A stretch of 64,000 nt of DNA from Trichopria drosophilae (GCA_030407085.1 CM059582.1:67327501-67391500), one strand, 5' to 3'; counted from the first letter of the stretch, positions 45,108 through 55,790 are shown. The notes: generated by a model from the sequence alone, not told the origin. Translations and numbers: made by a program.

Positions 45108-45625
45108 CCTTTAGACTGCCGCCAATTTTTCCCACAAATTAACTTTTTTTTTTGTGAAAATTACTCTTCCTACACAAGAAATTCGGAAAATGCGAAGGGC
45201 TGTAAATGGGGTGGCCACTATCTCTGAAAATGAATATGAAATTCAAAATTCAAAATTCAAAATGGCGGATCAAATATGGCGGACGCATTTTGAAAAATTG
45301 ATCCAAATCGTTTGAAACCTGTTACTCGGGGGTTTGTGGGGTCTCTGAAAACGAATATGAAATTCAAAATTCAAAATTCAAAATGGCGGATTCAATATGG
45401 CGGACGAGATTTGGAAAAATCCATCCAAATCGTTTGAAACCTGTTACTCGGGGATTCTAAAGTGTTTTATGGGATATTTTGTATATTTATTATTTCTCTT
45501 TGGACATACATATCCATTTACGTTTTATTTACATTTTTACCCTGAAACCCCCGAGTTATAAGTTTTGATTTCTTATTAGTTGGTTTTTAGTGGCCAGTAT
45601 AGTGGCCACCCCGGCAGTCTAAAGG
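45108..45625. mobile_element. TTAA-flanked inverted-repeat element, 518 bp
   Basis: Termini CCTTTAGACTGCCG and CGGCAGTCTAAAGG are perfect inverted repeats with TTAA on both sides (45104-45107, 45626-45629). The interior holds two tandem units of about 120 bp containing AAATTCAAAATGGCGGA and ACCTGTTACTCGGGG. These are related to the interior of the elements at 12939 and 57835. No transposase. Confidence 0.9.
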
Positions 45626-45802
45626 TTAAACTGTTATATTATTTATTTGTCTTAAAGCCATATACAGGCTTATACAAAGGAGCTCATAATTGACAAATCA
45701 TCACTATCACTATCATACCTAAATTTCGACGTTACATTGTTTACATACCGCCTATTTAGACAGAAATTCTAATTGTACATCCGCCGCAGGCTGACTCGTA
45801 AA

Positions 45803-46996
45803 TTACACTAATCGCAGTTTTAAAGCTTTTTTTATGAAATTAAAAATTCTAAGTATGTCATGGTGTTCGTAACCTGATAATAAATATATTATTTCTTCGT
45901 AGTTATTTGCTTCCGTAGAGAAAAACTCTTTTCTTAGTTCCGCAGTAGCCGAACATGCGCATAAAAAATTAAAAAAACTATCACATTCGCCAGAGTAACA
46001 CATCTCGCATACAATTGAGTCATCGAAACTATAAATTTCACCCTCGTAAATAATTCTTCCGAACTTCTTCGTTAACATTCTAGATTGCGCTATTAATTTT
46101 AATACTCGAGACGGCTCTCTCAGAAACACGTATCCATTTCCTGCCAGATATTGATAAAATTGCAAGTTGCTATTTTGTAGAGACCTTTGCTTATCTAAAC
46201 TTTCCAGACTATTACAATACTTATCTAAAATTTCTTTCTTGTTCTTGATTAGATATCCAAGATTTTCAGCATTTATATTTTCATGTAAATTATACTTGCG
46301 GAATATAGCATTTATTTGAGATATCCAATTATATCTGTCACCGCACATATTATTCTTACTTGATACATCTATTAATTGCATTCGGCAGATTCTGGGATAT
46401 CTGTAAGATTCCATGCTAAAAATTTTGCTCATCCAATCAAGGGCTCTTGCCAATGCAAACCATGATAGATTAGTAACATTCATTTCGGTTCTTATAAAAT
46501 AATTCGGACACGCCTTAGATAAATTAAACAAACTTTTATAATAAACGCATTGTATTCTATCAATATCGTCGCCGTGCCGCATTCCCCAAATCTCGATAGC
46601 ATAAAAGAGAACACTCTTAACTAAAGAGTTAAAAAGGTATTCTTTAGAATTCCGGCTGTCTGATTTAGTGGAGTAGAGAATATTCCGCACTACTCCCATT
46701 GCAGCATGCGTAGAGTTTCGAGCTTTTTTCATATTCTTATTAAAAAGGCCTGAACTTGCAAATGTTACTCCTAAATAGGTAAATTCGCTAACTACTTCTA
46801 TCCTTTCGTCATCATACAAAAATGATGGTAATTTTTGAGCTTTTCCTTTGTGGAAATACAAAATCTTAGATTTATGCTTATTAATTGTTAATTCATTTAA
46901 TTTACAATAGTCTTCCAGAACCCTTATTTTTCTATTTAGATCAAAACTATTATCTGAAAGGAGCATAAGATCATCCGCGTACGCAAGACATATTAC
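45803..46996 (-). pseudogene. ORF2 C-terminal part: RT palm end, thumb and Cys motif
   Basis: This frame contains the intact polymerase box CLAYADDLMLLSDN at about 46996-46955 and a long thumb/linker region. It ends in a Cys-rich motif (VCEMCYSGECDSFFNFLCAC, about 45965-46015), as in many insect non-LTR elements. It is out of frame with the preceding RT segment because of a frameshift near 46990. Otherwise open for nearly 400 codons and only lightly damaged. Confidence 0.85.
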
Positions 46997-47912
46997 TACG
47001 CATTAATTTTTTATAAAAGAATTGCTCAAAATCACTTATATACAGTGTAAATAATAGAGGACTCAAGACTTCCCCTTGTAGGACTCCTTTCGAAACGTCA
47101 ATACTTTCCGACGAATCGACTGCATTCCGTAATTTAATAGTAGCTCTGTTATATAAATTCTGACAGATTCTAATGAATTTAGAACTAACTCCTAGTAAAA
47201 AAAGCTTTTTCCATAATAGACTATGATTTATTGAATCAAATGCTTTTACGAAATCAATAAAGAATGTTAGAAGTTTTCCTTTGCTTTTATATAATTTTAA
47301 TTCAATGATAGAGTTCAACGTGAAGATATTGTCACAGCAGCCCCTACCTTTACGGAAACCAGCTTGCGATTCTGGTAATAAACCCGAACTTTCAGCCCAT
47401 GTCATTAGGCGTTCATGTAAAATTTGTGTAAAAATCTTCGTTATACTATTAACTAAAGATATACATCGATAGTTTTCAGGGTTTTTAGTGCTTCCCTTCT
47501 TGTGTACCGTAAATACAAACAATTCAGCCCATGCTTGTGGCAAAATTTCGTCATGCAATATTTTGTTAAAAAATGTAACTAGAAATAGAAGCCATTCATC
47601 CGGGAGGTTTTTAAAAAAATCATTTGGTATTCCATCAGGCCCAGGTGCTTTCCCGGATTTACATTTTTTTAAACTTTGTTGAATCTCTATTAATGTGATT
47701 TCCGCATCTAGTAAGGGATGCCAGGCATCCTGCCAATTGATATTTATTGTTTCCCTTTCAGGATACGACTGCCTAAGATATTTATACCATTCGCGATCAT
47801 CTATATCGTTTTGTATTGACTTACTCTTTCTAAAACCGTTTATAGTTTTCCAAAACTCTTTAGTGTTCCGGCAATTTGCAATTGATTCAATAATTGTTTT
47901 TTCATAATTCAT
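46971..47912 (-). pseudogene. ORF2 middle part: reverse transcriptase fingers and palm
   Basis: Contains KCKSGKAPGPDGIPNDFF, YRCISLVNSITKIF, SQAGFRKGRGCCDNIFTL, FIDFVKAFDSINHSLLWKKL and GVLQGEVLSPLLFTLYISDF, the successive RT blocks. It overlaps the upstream endonuclease frame at a long A/T homopolymer run (47905-47940), where a frameshift has occurred. It terminates 20 codons after the last block because of the second frameshift. Confidence 0.88.
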
Positions 47913-49062
47913 TTTTTTTTTCTTTTATTTTTTTTTTAAACCTACGTTTAAGTAATTTAAAATTATGTGCTTTTTTCTTGCTAAAATGGTTTCTTTTACA
48001 CTGTATAGTAAGCTTTTTTAATTCTTTACATTCGTTGTCAAACCATGGCCTATTATTCCCAATTTTCTGTATTCTAAAGCTCTTTTGCATTTCGTTATTT
48101 CTTGCAGCTTGTTTTATTGCAAGTTTCATTTGTGTATCCAAATTATCTTGATTATCATGTGTCCGATCTATTCGCTGAATTAAATTTGTCATTTCTGTTT
48201 TATAGGCATTTTTAAATTGATCATCCCATCTGAAAATTGTTTCACCAATACCATTATTATTATTCTTCACTATCTTATTACTGAGGTAGCAAAGTTCCAA
48301 CATAATAGGCAAATGGTCCGACAACGTAGCTATCTCTACAATTTTAAAATTTTCGACAAGATTTAAATACGCGACACTACAAGCGGCAAAATCAATAACC
48401 GAAAAACCTCTATCTCCATAGTATGTATATTTACCCGGGAAGTCGCTTTGATATCTGCCGTTTGTAATTACCAAGCTATTATTTACTAAATATTCAATCA
48501 GCTTTTCGCCGTTCCTATTTACAATTTTATCGAAAGATTTTCTTACATTATTATAGATACAATTACTACCCGCAAAAATTCCCTCGTCAAAAATATCATT
48601 TTCCCCTATTCTCGAATTAAAATCACCCCCTACTAAAAGAGGAATATTCGGATATTTATTTGTGACTGTCATAATCGCACAATTAAAAGATTCCAAACAT
48701 ATATCAAATTCTCTACTGGTACTAAAGTAAACAACTATTATTATACAAACAAAGCTTTCTAATTTAACTTTCAGCGCTATTAAATCTAATTTCAACATAA
48801 TAATTTCAAATTCAAATTTTTGTTTATTGAGAGCAACTATAATACCTCCTTTTGCTCTACCTTTTTGTCTATCTGTAACTGCTAATGAATAAATTAAATT
48901 ATATTTTTTAAACCACACCGAACTTGAAGGTAGCTGCACCACAGTCCATGTTTCAACGAAACATAAGATGTCCATTTCTGTTGTTAGTGCTGCTAGATCT
49001 GATGCATTTTTGAACCCATGAACATTCCAGAAGTATACTTTTAGGTTCGCCGCCTCCTTCAC
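47902..49062 (-). pseudogene. ORF2 N-terminal part: APE-type endonuclease
   Basis: Starts at ATG 49062-49060. The AP-endonuclease blocks are present: YFWNVHGF, LCFVETW, VGGDFNSRIGE, YGDRGFSVIDFAACS and TLSDHLPIML. The catalytic Asn, Glu, Asp and His contexts look intact. The frame then runs into a Lys-rich linker and stops at 47902, at the homopolymer where the RT frame takes over. Begins about 55 nt after the conceptual end of ORF1. Confidence 0.9.
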
Positions 49063-49117
49063 TGTTTTTTGCTATTTGTTTTGGTTTGCATTGTTCCAGG
49101 TCGACCTAGGGCGAACC

Positions 49118-49893
49118 TCAAAGTATCTTTCCAAGTTTAACTCCGAGGTTTTTTGCACATCTTTTTTTGGACGCCCCACTTTTTTTTTTATTCGCTTCTA
49201 AATTTTCTCCATTCGTAACACTTTTAATTCCCCTCGGCGTCGATATCTGTTCATCTGCAGAGTGTGTATCTTCAAGGTTGTAGAAAACCTCATCTTCTTG
49301 ATTTACACGTTCATTGATGTCAATTAAATCTGAGATTTCATTTGAAGAATTAGTTTAAATCCTTTTAGAAGAGGGGTTTTTCCTTGCTGCCGCAGTACAT
49401 ATCGTGCTTTCAAGAGACGTTTCTTTCGAATTCTTTCTTCCGCTGTCATATCATTATCAATGGATAAATTCATTTTACGTAAATTCTCCGCCTTTGCAAA
49501 GAAGCATTTTTTCCAGCGTGCTGCAATTAAAGATATAAGAATTGGCCTGTGTCCGAAATTTTTACCAATTCGGTGAATATCTGCAATGCAGATCTCTTCT
49601 ATATCAACTCCAGCCATTCGTAAGATTGCCATTACGTGTGGAAAAAGATTACTGTTTACCTCTTTCGTATCTTCAATTTTAAAGAGAATAATATTTTTTT
49701 CGTTTTTTGAGGTAAGCAAATGTGCAATTTTTCTTTCCGATGATCTTACCCTTTTGTCATTCTCTTTAAACTTTTCAATAAATTTCTGTTGGCTAACTTT
49801 TATGGATTTTAACTCCTCTTCTAAACGATTATTGGATTTTTTGATGGATTTGACGTCATTATAGATTTGTTCCAGAATATCCTTCTCCTCCAT
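49118..49893 (-). pseudogene. ORF1 protein (coiled-coil and RRM-like), one frameshift
   Basis: ATG at 49893. Residues 1-65 form a Lys/Glu-rich coiled coil. Residues about 65-150 resemble the L1-type RNA-binding ORF1 domain (NIILFKIEDTKEV; HRIGKNFGHRPILI). The C-terminal part is basic (RIRKKRLLKARYVLRQQGK). The uninterrupted frame stops at 49324. A shift near 49360 opens a second frame that continues to a TGA at 49118 and keeps an acidic, Ser/Lys-rich tail. It acts as a nucleic-acid chaperone in related elements. Confidence 0.75.
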
Positions 49894-50083
49894 AATTGAT
49901 GTTTAAGACGTATTTAAAATTCGATTTAAAATCGTCGGTTGTTTACAACGAACCTCGTAATATAATTACTTATACTTATTCTAATTATGTAAGCACACGG
50001 AGAGAGAATGAAAGCGACCGTTCTCGACGACTGTCATCATCGAACTAGGTTAAACTGAATCCACACATTATTTCACTACAAAC

Positions 50084-50500
50084 TTATATATAATATACTT
50101 TACCTTTATCGATAATAAACGTGTCTCCTGTAATTATATTATTGAATTGCTCTTCAGACAAATTCGCTTTTTCTTTTATTTCTGATGGAGAACATTCATT
50201 GCTTTCCAAGCATGCCAAAATTTTATTGAGTGAAGGTCTACCCATTGGTTTTTTTATATTTTTACCAGTTACAGGAATTTCGTCTTCATTGGTGACTTGT
50301 TTCCTCTTTTTAATAGTTTGGTTGCCAGTCTGATTTTTTTTTATTTTGGATCGTTCACTTTTTATAAAAGAAGAGACCCACATATTCCAATTACTGTGTA
50401 CGCAATTTCGGCCTTGTTGTGGTACATATTTTTTCTTTTGGATATACATGCACACTTCTTTAAATACAATAATAATATAGGATAAGTTGATTACGATCAT
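50084..50500 (-). CDS. Hypothetical basic protein or exon with AT-hook-like motif
   Basis: 138-codon minus-strand frame. The likely real start is either an internal Met (about 50449) or a splice acceptor near TTTAAAGAAG. The middle is Lys-rich and includes KKPMGRPSLN, whose GRP core resembles an AT-hook. The last 50 residues (ECSPSEIKEKANLSEEQFNN...) look like a small helical, winged-helix-type domain. A donor-like AAAG|GTAAAG lies just before the stop, so it could be an internal exon. It lies on the same strand as the exon set at 52.3-57.0 kb. Family not recognised. Confidence 0.35.
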   Translation of the reverse strand: MIVINLSYIIIVFKEVCMYIQKKKYVPQQGRNCVHSNWNMWVSSFIKSERSKIKKNQTGNQTIKKRKQVTNEDEIPVTGKNIKKPMGRPSLNKILACLESNECSPSEIKEKANLSEEQFNNIITGDTFIIDKGKVYYI

Positions 50501-50622
50501 TAAAAACTATTTCAGAGTGAGGAATTTATTTTCAATTATGTAATATTCAAATAAAACCCGACTTTTGAGCATGGAGATTCTTATTATATAATAGTTTTTT
50601 GTTCTTTAAGATTTCGTAAGCT

Positions 50623-50747
50623 CATGGTATAATAAGAGAGGTAAAGCAAGACGCATATTCGGGAAGGGGACATACCAGTTTAGATCAACGCTGATTGGTT
50701 GTTTTTTGTGCAATCACTAAGTTGCTGTGCCTCTTTTATTATACCAT
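50623..50747. mobile_element. Tiny inverted-repeat element, about 125 bp
   Basis: CATGGTATAATAAGAGAGG at the left is matched inversely by CCTCTTTTATTATACCATG at the right, with a 90-bp spacer. MITE-like. Confidence 0.75.
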
Positions 50748-50859
50748 GGGTTAACTGAATCAAATAGTTACCCAGGTTCACTCCTTATACACTACAATTT
50801 ATAAGTTCTTATATGCAATAATATATTACGCATCTAGGGCGGAAACCAAGTCATTGCAG

Positions 50860-51200
50860 CGAGGGAGATGAGGGGATGGAGGGGGTGAAAACTGCTGATC
50901 GCCGAAGGCGAGCCGCAGATTTTGTACCGCCGAGAGTCCTCGACATCGAGTGCATGCAATGCGTTTCCGTCCGTGATATGTACACTATTTTTTATCACAC
51001 CTGTATGGAAATTCGCGGTCGTATAAAGAAAGAAACCCGGCGGGCGGCAAAGAACCCGGCGAGCGGCAAAAAACCCGGGGGCGGCAAAAAACGCACGATC
51101 GCCCTTTGCACATGCACAGTAGCGCAGTTGAGGTACCCGTCGGCAATCGACGCCTTTCCGCCTACATTACCTGCACGTAAAGACCGCGAATTTGTGCAAG
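50860..51200. other. GC-rich island with three 19-bp tandem units
   Basis: Contrasts with the AT-rich surroundings and contains many CpG. Three units of AACCCGGCGRGCGGCAAA lie at about 51033-51090. The open frame through it has no protein-like features. It may be a promoter-proximal island or a fragment of an LTR. Confidence 0.45.
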
Positions 51201-51502
51201 TATGACAAAAAATTATTTAAATTGTAGATTAATTGACGATAATAGTAAACAAAAATAGATCGCTACTGCAATGACGACAATGATGTATCCCCACTTTATT
51301 CAAAATATCTGGGTTTTGCAAATTTATCCGTATCTCGAATGAGTAAGTCCGCAAGAACAGATTAAAACTTGGGGCATTTTTCCACAGTACCACAATAAAA
51401 TTGGTTGAAGGAAGCCAGAGTATACTCGATTCAGCTCAAAAAATACAAAAATTGATACGCATAATAGAATTTTATGAACAGAGTGTTAAAATTAGCCCTT
51501 AA

Positions 51503-52062
51503 TCCGTAACCCAGGGTCAATATGACCCTGTTGGAAGTGCGAGGTGTCTGTAATGTATACGGTGATAGAGCGCACGAGATAGTGTACGTAATAGTATATT
51601 ATGTAACGGGGGTGAAAAATCGATATTTTACGCCCGAGTTATATACGATGTTTTATTCAATGGGGTGCGGTAAAATTCGATTCTGTAGTTTGTTCTCCGT
51701 GCGCATAAAACGCGAATTTACAGTCGCGTGATGACCGCGTGACGAGAATGCCTAGAAGGAACGAGGGAAGTCACCGGTCATCAGGCATGTGTAAAATCGT
51801 ATTTTAGGAGCGTGGAGAACGCCTGTAAAATCGAATTATACACACCGAATTGAATAAAAAAATTTATGCATGTCGCGAACACCTCTAACAAGTTATAAGT
51901 CTCCTGTCCCCTCTTCTTAGCCGTGGCACGCACTGAGACTAAGCGTAGGGTCAATTTGACCATGGTTTACAGTTTGTGATTGTAAACGTGTAGATTAACT
52001 TTTTTTCAAGCATCTTGACTATGTAAAAAACGCATAGGGTCAATTTGACCCTAGGTTGCAGT
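51503..52062. mobile_element. TTAA-flanked inverted-repeat element, 560 bp
   Basis: Left CCGTAACCCAGGGTCA and right TGACCCTAGGTTGCAG are inverted, with TTAA on each side (51499-51502, 52063-52066). The palindrome AGGGTCANNNTGACCCT occurs at both ends (51512-51528; about 52036-52052), and a degenerate third copy lies near 51946-51961. No transposase inside. Confidence 0.8.
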
Positions 52063-52280
52063 TTAAAGGTACCTCAAAAACCCTTACGGAACAATGGTTA
52101 GTATATCATGTAACACATGTTCTCACCACTTGACTTCGACACGTGTCGCAGAAATTGTTTTCGGGATTAAAAACCCCTTCTTCACTCCGTTGGTTTATAA
52201 TGTGCTACTATTGCTATTTATTACAATATATTGTTACGCTCTCATTTACCTTTTGCGTATGCTCTATCATCGTCGCTCAC

Positions 52281-52493
52281 TCCGACATATGAGGCTACAT
52301 TAACTGTCATTCTCCTTTCGACTGTCAAATTAGATCGTTGTTCTTCGGTCCAAATCCCCCTACAAATTGCTATTAGCCGTTTCCTTATGTCCTTAGCCAT
52401 GATAGCTTGTTCCCAATACTCCCTCTTTATAATTCGATTAAGCACAGTAACCTTCAAAATAGTAAATTTTAGTTGCAAAATATGATTTTCGTC
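52281..52493 (-). CDS. Putative exon with BEN-like helical pattern
   Basis: On the minus strand 71 codons run from a weak acceptor (ATACGGAG, ends 52494) to a donor GGA|GTGAGC at 52280, both phase 0. The frame also continues to a stop at 52242. The peptide contains TVLNRIIKREYWEQ and DIRKRLIAICRGIWTEEQRS. Their spacing of a KRL/R helix, a W/F and an EEL-type turn resembles the BEN domain of chromatin proteins, though identity is low. It would be the most C-terminal of the exon series on this strand. Confidence 0.35.
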
Positions 52494-52650
52494 CTCCGTA
52501 TCCGTAAAGTGCGCATTACCACAAGGATTTCGCGGAGTCCTTTATTTAATTCATAACTTTCGAGTAAACTGAAACTCGCGAACTTGCGTCTGCGCCCATG
52601 AAACCCCAGCCTTTCCTGGCTTAAATTGAAATGTTATGAAATATGTTTAC

Positions 52651-52911
52651 CGCGTTATTTTTTATCTCGGGCATTTGAAAATCGTTGTCGTTGTCGTTTC
52701 CAATATTCTGATTACATTGTTGAAAATGTTCGCTTACAGATTTAATTATAGATTTACTAAATTTTTTAAATTCCTTTTCCATGTCGGCTTTCGTAACAAG
52801 TTTATCTTTATCTGTTTTCTCACGCACCTTCTTCCCAAGATGCTCTATCTCTTCATTTGCTTTTTCCAGTTGAATGGTTAACTTTTTTATTTCATTTTCT
52901 TTTTCTTGAAG
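52651..52911 (-). CDS. Coiled-coil exon of the minus-strand gene
   Basis: The acceptor TTTAATATTTCAG (ending 52912) and donor GCG|GTAAAC (GT at 52650-52649) enclose exactly 87 codons, phase 0 at both ends. The first 40 residues (LQEKENEIKKLTIQLEKANE...) form a clear heptad coiled coil. A Lys-rich amphipathic segment and an Asn/Asp-rich tail follow. Such exons are typical of oligomerising nuclear proteins. A dubious neighbour downstream is the BEN-like exon at 52281-52493. Confidence 0.45.
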
Positions 52912-52936
52912 CTGAAATATTAAACTAAGTATACTT

Positions 52937-53262
52937 TGAAATGATACACGGAAAGAGTTAATCTGTTGGGATACCCAATTAATTGGTTGATGAAACTATT
53001 TTATTGGTTAGAAATATTGCAGGTTGCTCATAGGTATATCGCAGTGAATAAAAGCCATTCGCATTTTGCTAACCATTTAATTGGTTAGTCTAATTAACTC
53101 AGTTTGTTGCATGAACTGTTTTTTTATTTGCTTCAACTAACTCCATATGGTATTCTAAACTTAGTTTACTTCGCTCAACTATATGGTTATACTGACCAAC
53201 TAATATTCAACCAATTCACAATTACTTCTCCCAACTACTCGATCTTTCCGCGTACACTTTTG
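52937..53262. mobile_element. Degenerate inverted-repeat element, about 325 bp
   Basis: ACACGGAAAGAGTTAATCTG / TTGGGA at the left is partly matched by TCCCAACTACTCGATCTTTC / CGCGTACAC at the right. Internally ATTGGTTG/CAACCAAT-type repeats recur. Ends are diverged. Confidence 0.45.
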
Positions 53263-53459
53263 ACTTTGCAGAATCGTATATCATTTCTTTTAAATCTATC
53301 ACCGAAGATGTTATGTTGGCGGGTTATCCATCAGTCGCCGGCTTCAGTCTCGGCAAATGAGCAGAGATGCTAGTCAAATAACCGTTTTTTTTCTAACAAA
53401 TAATAAAACTATCCAAAAATCGAAAGGATAAAAATCAACTAATTAAACTACAAATAAGA

Positions 53460-54240
53460 GTTTTTGGATCAGTGGATTTTTGACTGTCATTAGGAGTCTC
53501 GAAGGCTTTCATGATAAACTAGGCGCTGGTAGACCTAGATACTGTATTGTCACCAAAAGAATATACGAAGTACTATTGATCGATCTGAGCGCTGGGGATC
53601 ATATGGCGATAGTAAATACCTGAAAAGATTCATTAAAAGTGGTCCTTGTCTTAGCATACTTCCCACATGATGGTACATTAGAACACGCTGGTAGAGTTAA
53701 AAAAGCTACTAAAAGCGAAACACTAAAAGGACAAAGGACTACCGGTACTGATGGGTTGAGACGCCAATTTTCTCCATCAGATATAAGAGATTATCGACAC
53801 TAACGAATGAGAACAGGTGATGCTTGAATAAATGGTTACGAGTGACCTGGATATCTGAAACACTGGTTGCACACCAACCTTTCGGAACGTTGTCAGAGCT
53901 AAAGTTTTGTACCTCACTCTGCAGTAATAGCTGTCTTTATGAGATTGAGAAGTGGAGGGTCAAAGACAACATATCATTGTCTTATCACATGATAGTCCCA
54001 TTTGGTTGCTAAGGTAGAAACCAACATCAAGTTCATTAGTAAACCCACACGTACAGACTGGAACGGATTCAAAATTAATTAGTATTTAGTGAAAGTTTTA
54101 AACATGCTTCCAACGGTAACTCTCGGAAGACTCCTGTCACTGACAGAAGAACGGCCTGACTAAGGATGACTGGGGACACGACCATGCCACTTTACTGAGC
54201 GCCAACAATACCAGCGAATATCAATTGTACGAAATATTCA
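53460..54240 (+). pseudogene. Heavily degraded non-LTR endonuclease fragment
   Basis: Pieces in different plus-strand frames resemble the R1/Jockey endonuclease. LAYFPHDGTLEHAG lies near 53650. The C-terminal pattern ETLVAHQ...EIEKWRVKDNISLSYHM lies near 53850-53990, where the last positions of the expected SLSDH box read SLSYH. A TDWNGFK-like linker lies near 54055. Many stops and frameshifts. Identification rests on motif resemblance only. Confidence 0.35.
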
Positions 54241-54435
54241 CAAATATTATGTATTTACCACAGATTTGGGACACTGACTATCATCTAACAAGTCATAACT
54301 TATTGCGTACCTTTTTTATATCGAGAAGGCAACAAACGGCTGGGCGGATATTTTATTAAAAGGCGTTAAGTTATTTTAATTATTTTAATAATTACATTAT
54401 AATTATTTTAAGAATTAGAAAAATAATAATATTAC

Positions 54436-54718
54436 TTTTCCATGATTAACGGAGGATGATCCAAATGAAGAAATTTCTTTCAGTTTCTCAGATAGGTTTG
54501 TTACCAATGATACTGAGGGGTCGTTGCTTTTAATAAAATTCTCTGGATTATCTTCTATATTTTCATCTATTTCTTGTTTCATCTGCTGTATACTCTTTTT
54601 CTAAGGATGCAGATGAAGATACTAAAGTGGATATTGGAGAGTGAGTATTTTTAAATACTTCCTCTAATTTATATTGTGCCTTCTTAGGGCCCTGCAGAAG
54701 CGATTCTTTCATGTTTTG
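54436..54718 (-). pseudogene. Third tandem QNMKES exon copy (with frameshift)
   Basis: The acceptor TTTCATAACAG is followed by CAAAACATGAAAGAATCGC (QNMKES). The frame reads a Ser/Lys-rich segment, then must shift by one base near 54596-54606 (an A-rich run) to continue as QQMKQEIDENIEDNPENF and so on. It reaches donor GGAAAA|GTAATA at 54435-54434. Its length of 283 nt is 3n+1, which fits a single-base lesion. Paralogous to 54783-54969 and 55894-56109. Confidence 0.45.
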
Positions 54719-54782
54719 CTGTTATGAAAATAAAATAAGATAATTTAAAAAACTTATTTTTATCTCTAAAATCTAGGATTAC

Positions 54783-54969
54783 CTTTCCGTTGAACGTATC
54801 GATAGGTGTGGTATATGGGCAATCTTTTCTTTCCTGTCGAAAGATATTTCTTTTTGGAGCTACTGAGAAAGACACCGAGGAGGACGCAATTATTTATATT
54901 TTCCATTAATTCTTCATTTTCATTTTCTATCTTTTTGGACGAATTTGTAACCGATTCTTTCATATTTTG
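54783..54969 (-). pseudogene. Second tandem QNMKES exon copy (with frameshift)
   Basis: Acceptor TTTCTCAATAG then CAAAATATGAAAGAATCGG (QNMKESV, then TNSSKK). After an acidic helix the frame must shift once near 54892 to enter ASSSVSFSVAPKRNIF ... DCPYTTPIDTFNGK. It ends at donor GAAAG|GTAATC (54782-54781). 187 nt, again 3n+1. Clear peptide similarity with the first copy (NSSKK; ASSSVS; DC..T.P). Confidence 0.45.
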
Positions 54970-55134
54970 CTATTGAGAAAGTAAACAATGATAATTTAAG
55001 TAATGTATATATTTTTTTGTAACTCAATGCCCCCCTCATCCCAAGTAGAGTCGGTAACGAAATCGTGTCATGCCTAAACGGGGACCTTTGGCTATCTATT
55101 ATTAATCTGTGCTTCTACCCTCTACTACCCACAT

Positions 55135-55383
55135 TCATGCAAATAATGGAATAGAAAAAAGTACATTCAGTTCCAAGTTGATTTCCGGAGTATCACCATT
55201 GACTAACATTTCACGATGACCGGTTGCACGTAGACCATGAGTGTCTGGATGCCCTACAACCGGCCAAACGCTGTTTTTCTTCAAAGTCAACAATAGTACA
55301 TACAACGAGAATCGAACCCAGGGCCATCGCGACTGGTCAGTTTTGTGCAAATTAAACGTGCTCTCCCTAAATAGTAGAAAATT
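55135..55383. other. Non-coding spacer with a B-box-like sequence
   Basis: On the minus strand GGGTTCGATTCTCG near 55308-55321 resembles a tRNA or SINE B box, but no A box or tRNA fold was found. Otherwise non-coding. Confidence 0.35.
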
Positions 55384-55790
55384 GCAGGTGGCACTAGTAA
55401 AGAAATGTAACAGTTATGAGGAAAGCAATTATTTGCAAATTTCACATAAAATGTTGTCACAGAAACGAACATGGTGTCCGTTCTATGAATTTCTGTGAAT
55501 TCTATAGATTCTGTTGTTCATAATTTACTTTTGAAATAGCGTACATTATATTCCATCATCTATAACATGCATAATCAACTATCAGCATACACAATGAATA
55601 CAAAAATACAAGCTATGCCTACAAAATAATATAAAATAGGATAAAAATATGACCAACAGAATCTGCAGAATCGCCAGAATGGCTCCGGGGTTCCCCCAAT
55701 GTTTTGTGACAACATTTTATGTGCAATTTTCAATTAATTATTTTCATCGCGATTGTTATGTGATTAATAAGTTTCTATACCAGCGCTACG
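55384..55790. mobile_element. Long imperfect inverted repeat between exon copies
   Basis: Arms of about 140 bp (55384-55530 and 55650-55790) share CACATAAAATGTTGTCAC, GTAACAGTTATGAGGA-type and GATTCTGTTG(T/G)TCAT blocks in inverse orientation. The spacer is about 120 bp. MITE-like palindrome inserted between two of the tandem exons. Confidence 0.65.

Larger units (their letters stand above)
45640..50050 (-). mobile_element. Non-LTR retrotransposon, nearly full length
   Basis: The minus strand carries, in order, a short leader (about 49894-50050), ORF1, and ORF2 with endonuclease and reverse transcriptase, followed by a 3' region to about 45640. Damage is limited to three frameshifts. The 5' boundary is inferred from the position of ORF1 and the end of coding similarity. 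Confidence 0.8.

Noticed and set aside
55300..55330. tRNA or SINE B box (minus strand GGTTCGATTC)
   Set aside because: No A box at the right distance, no cloverleaf and no 3' tail or target duplication. The match is most likely chance.
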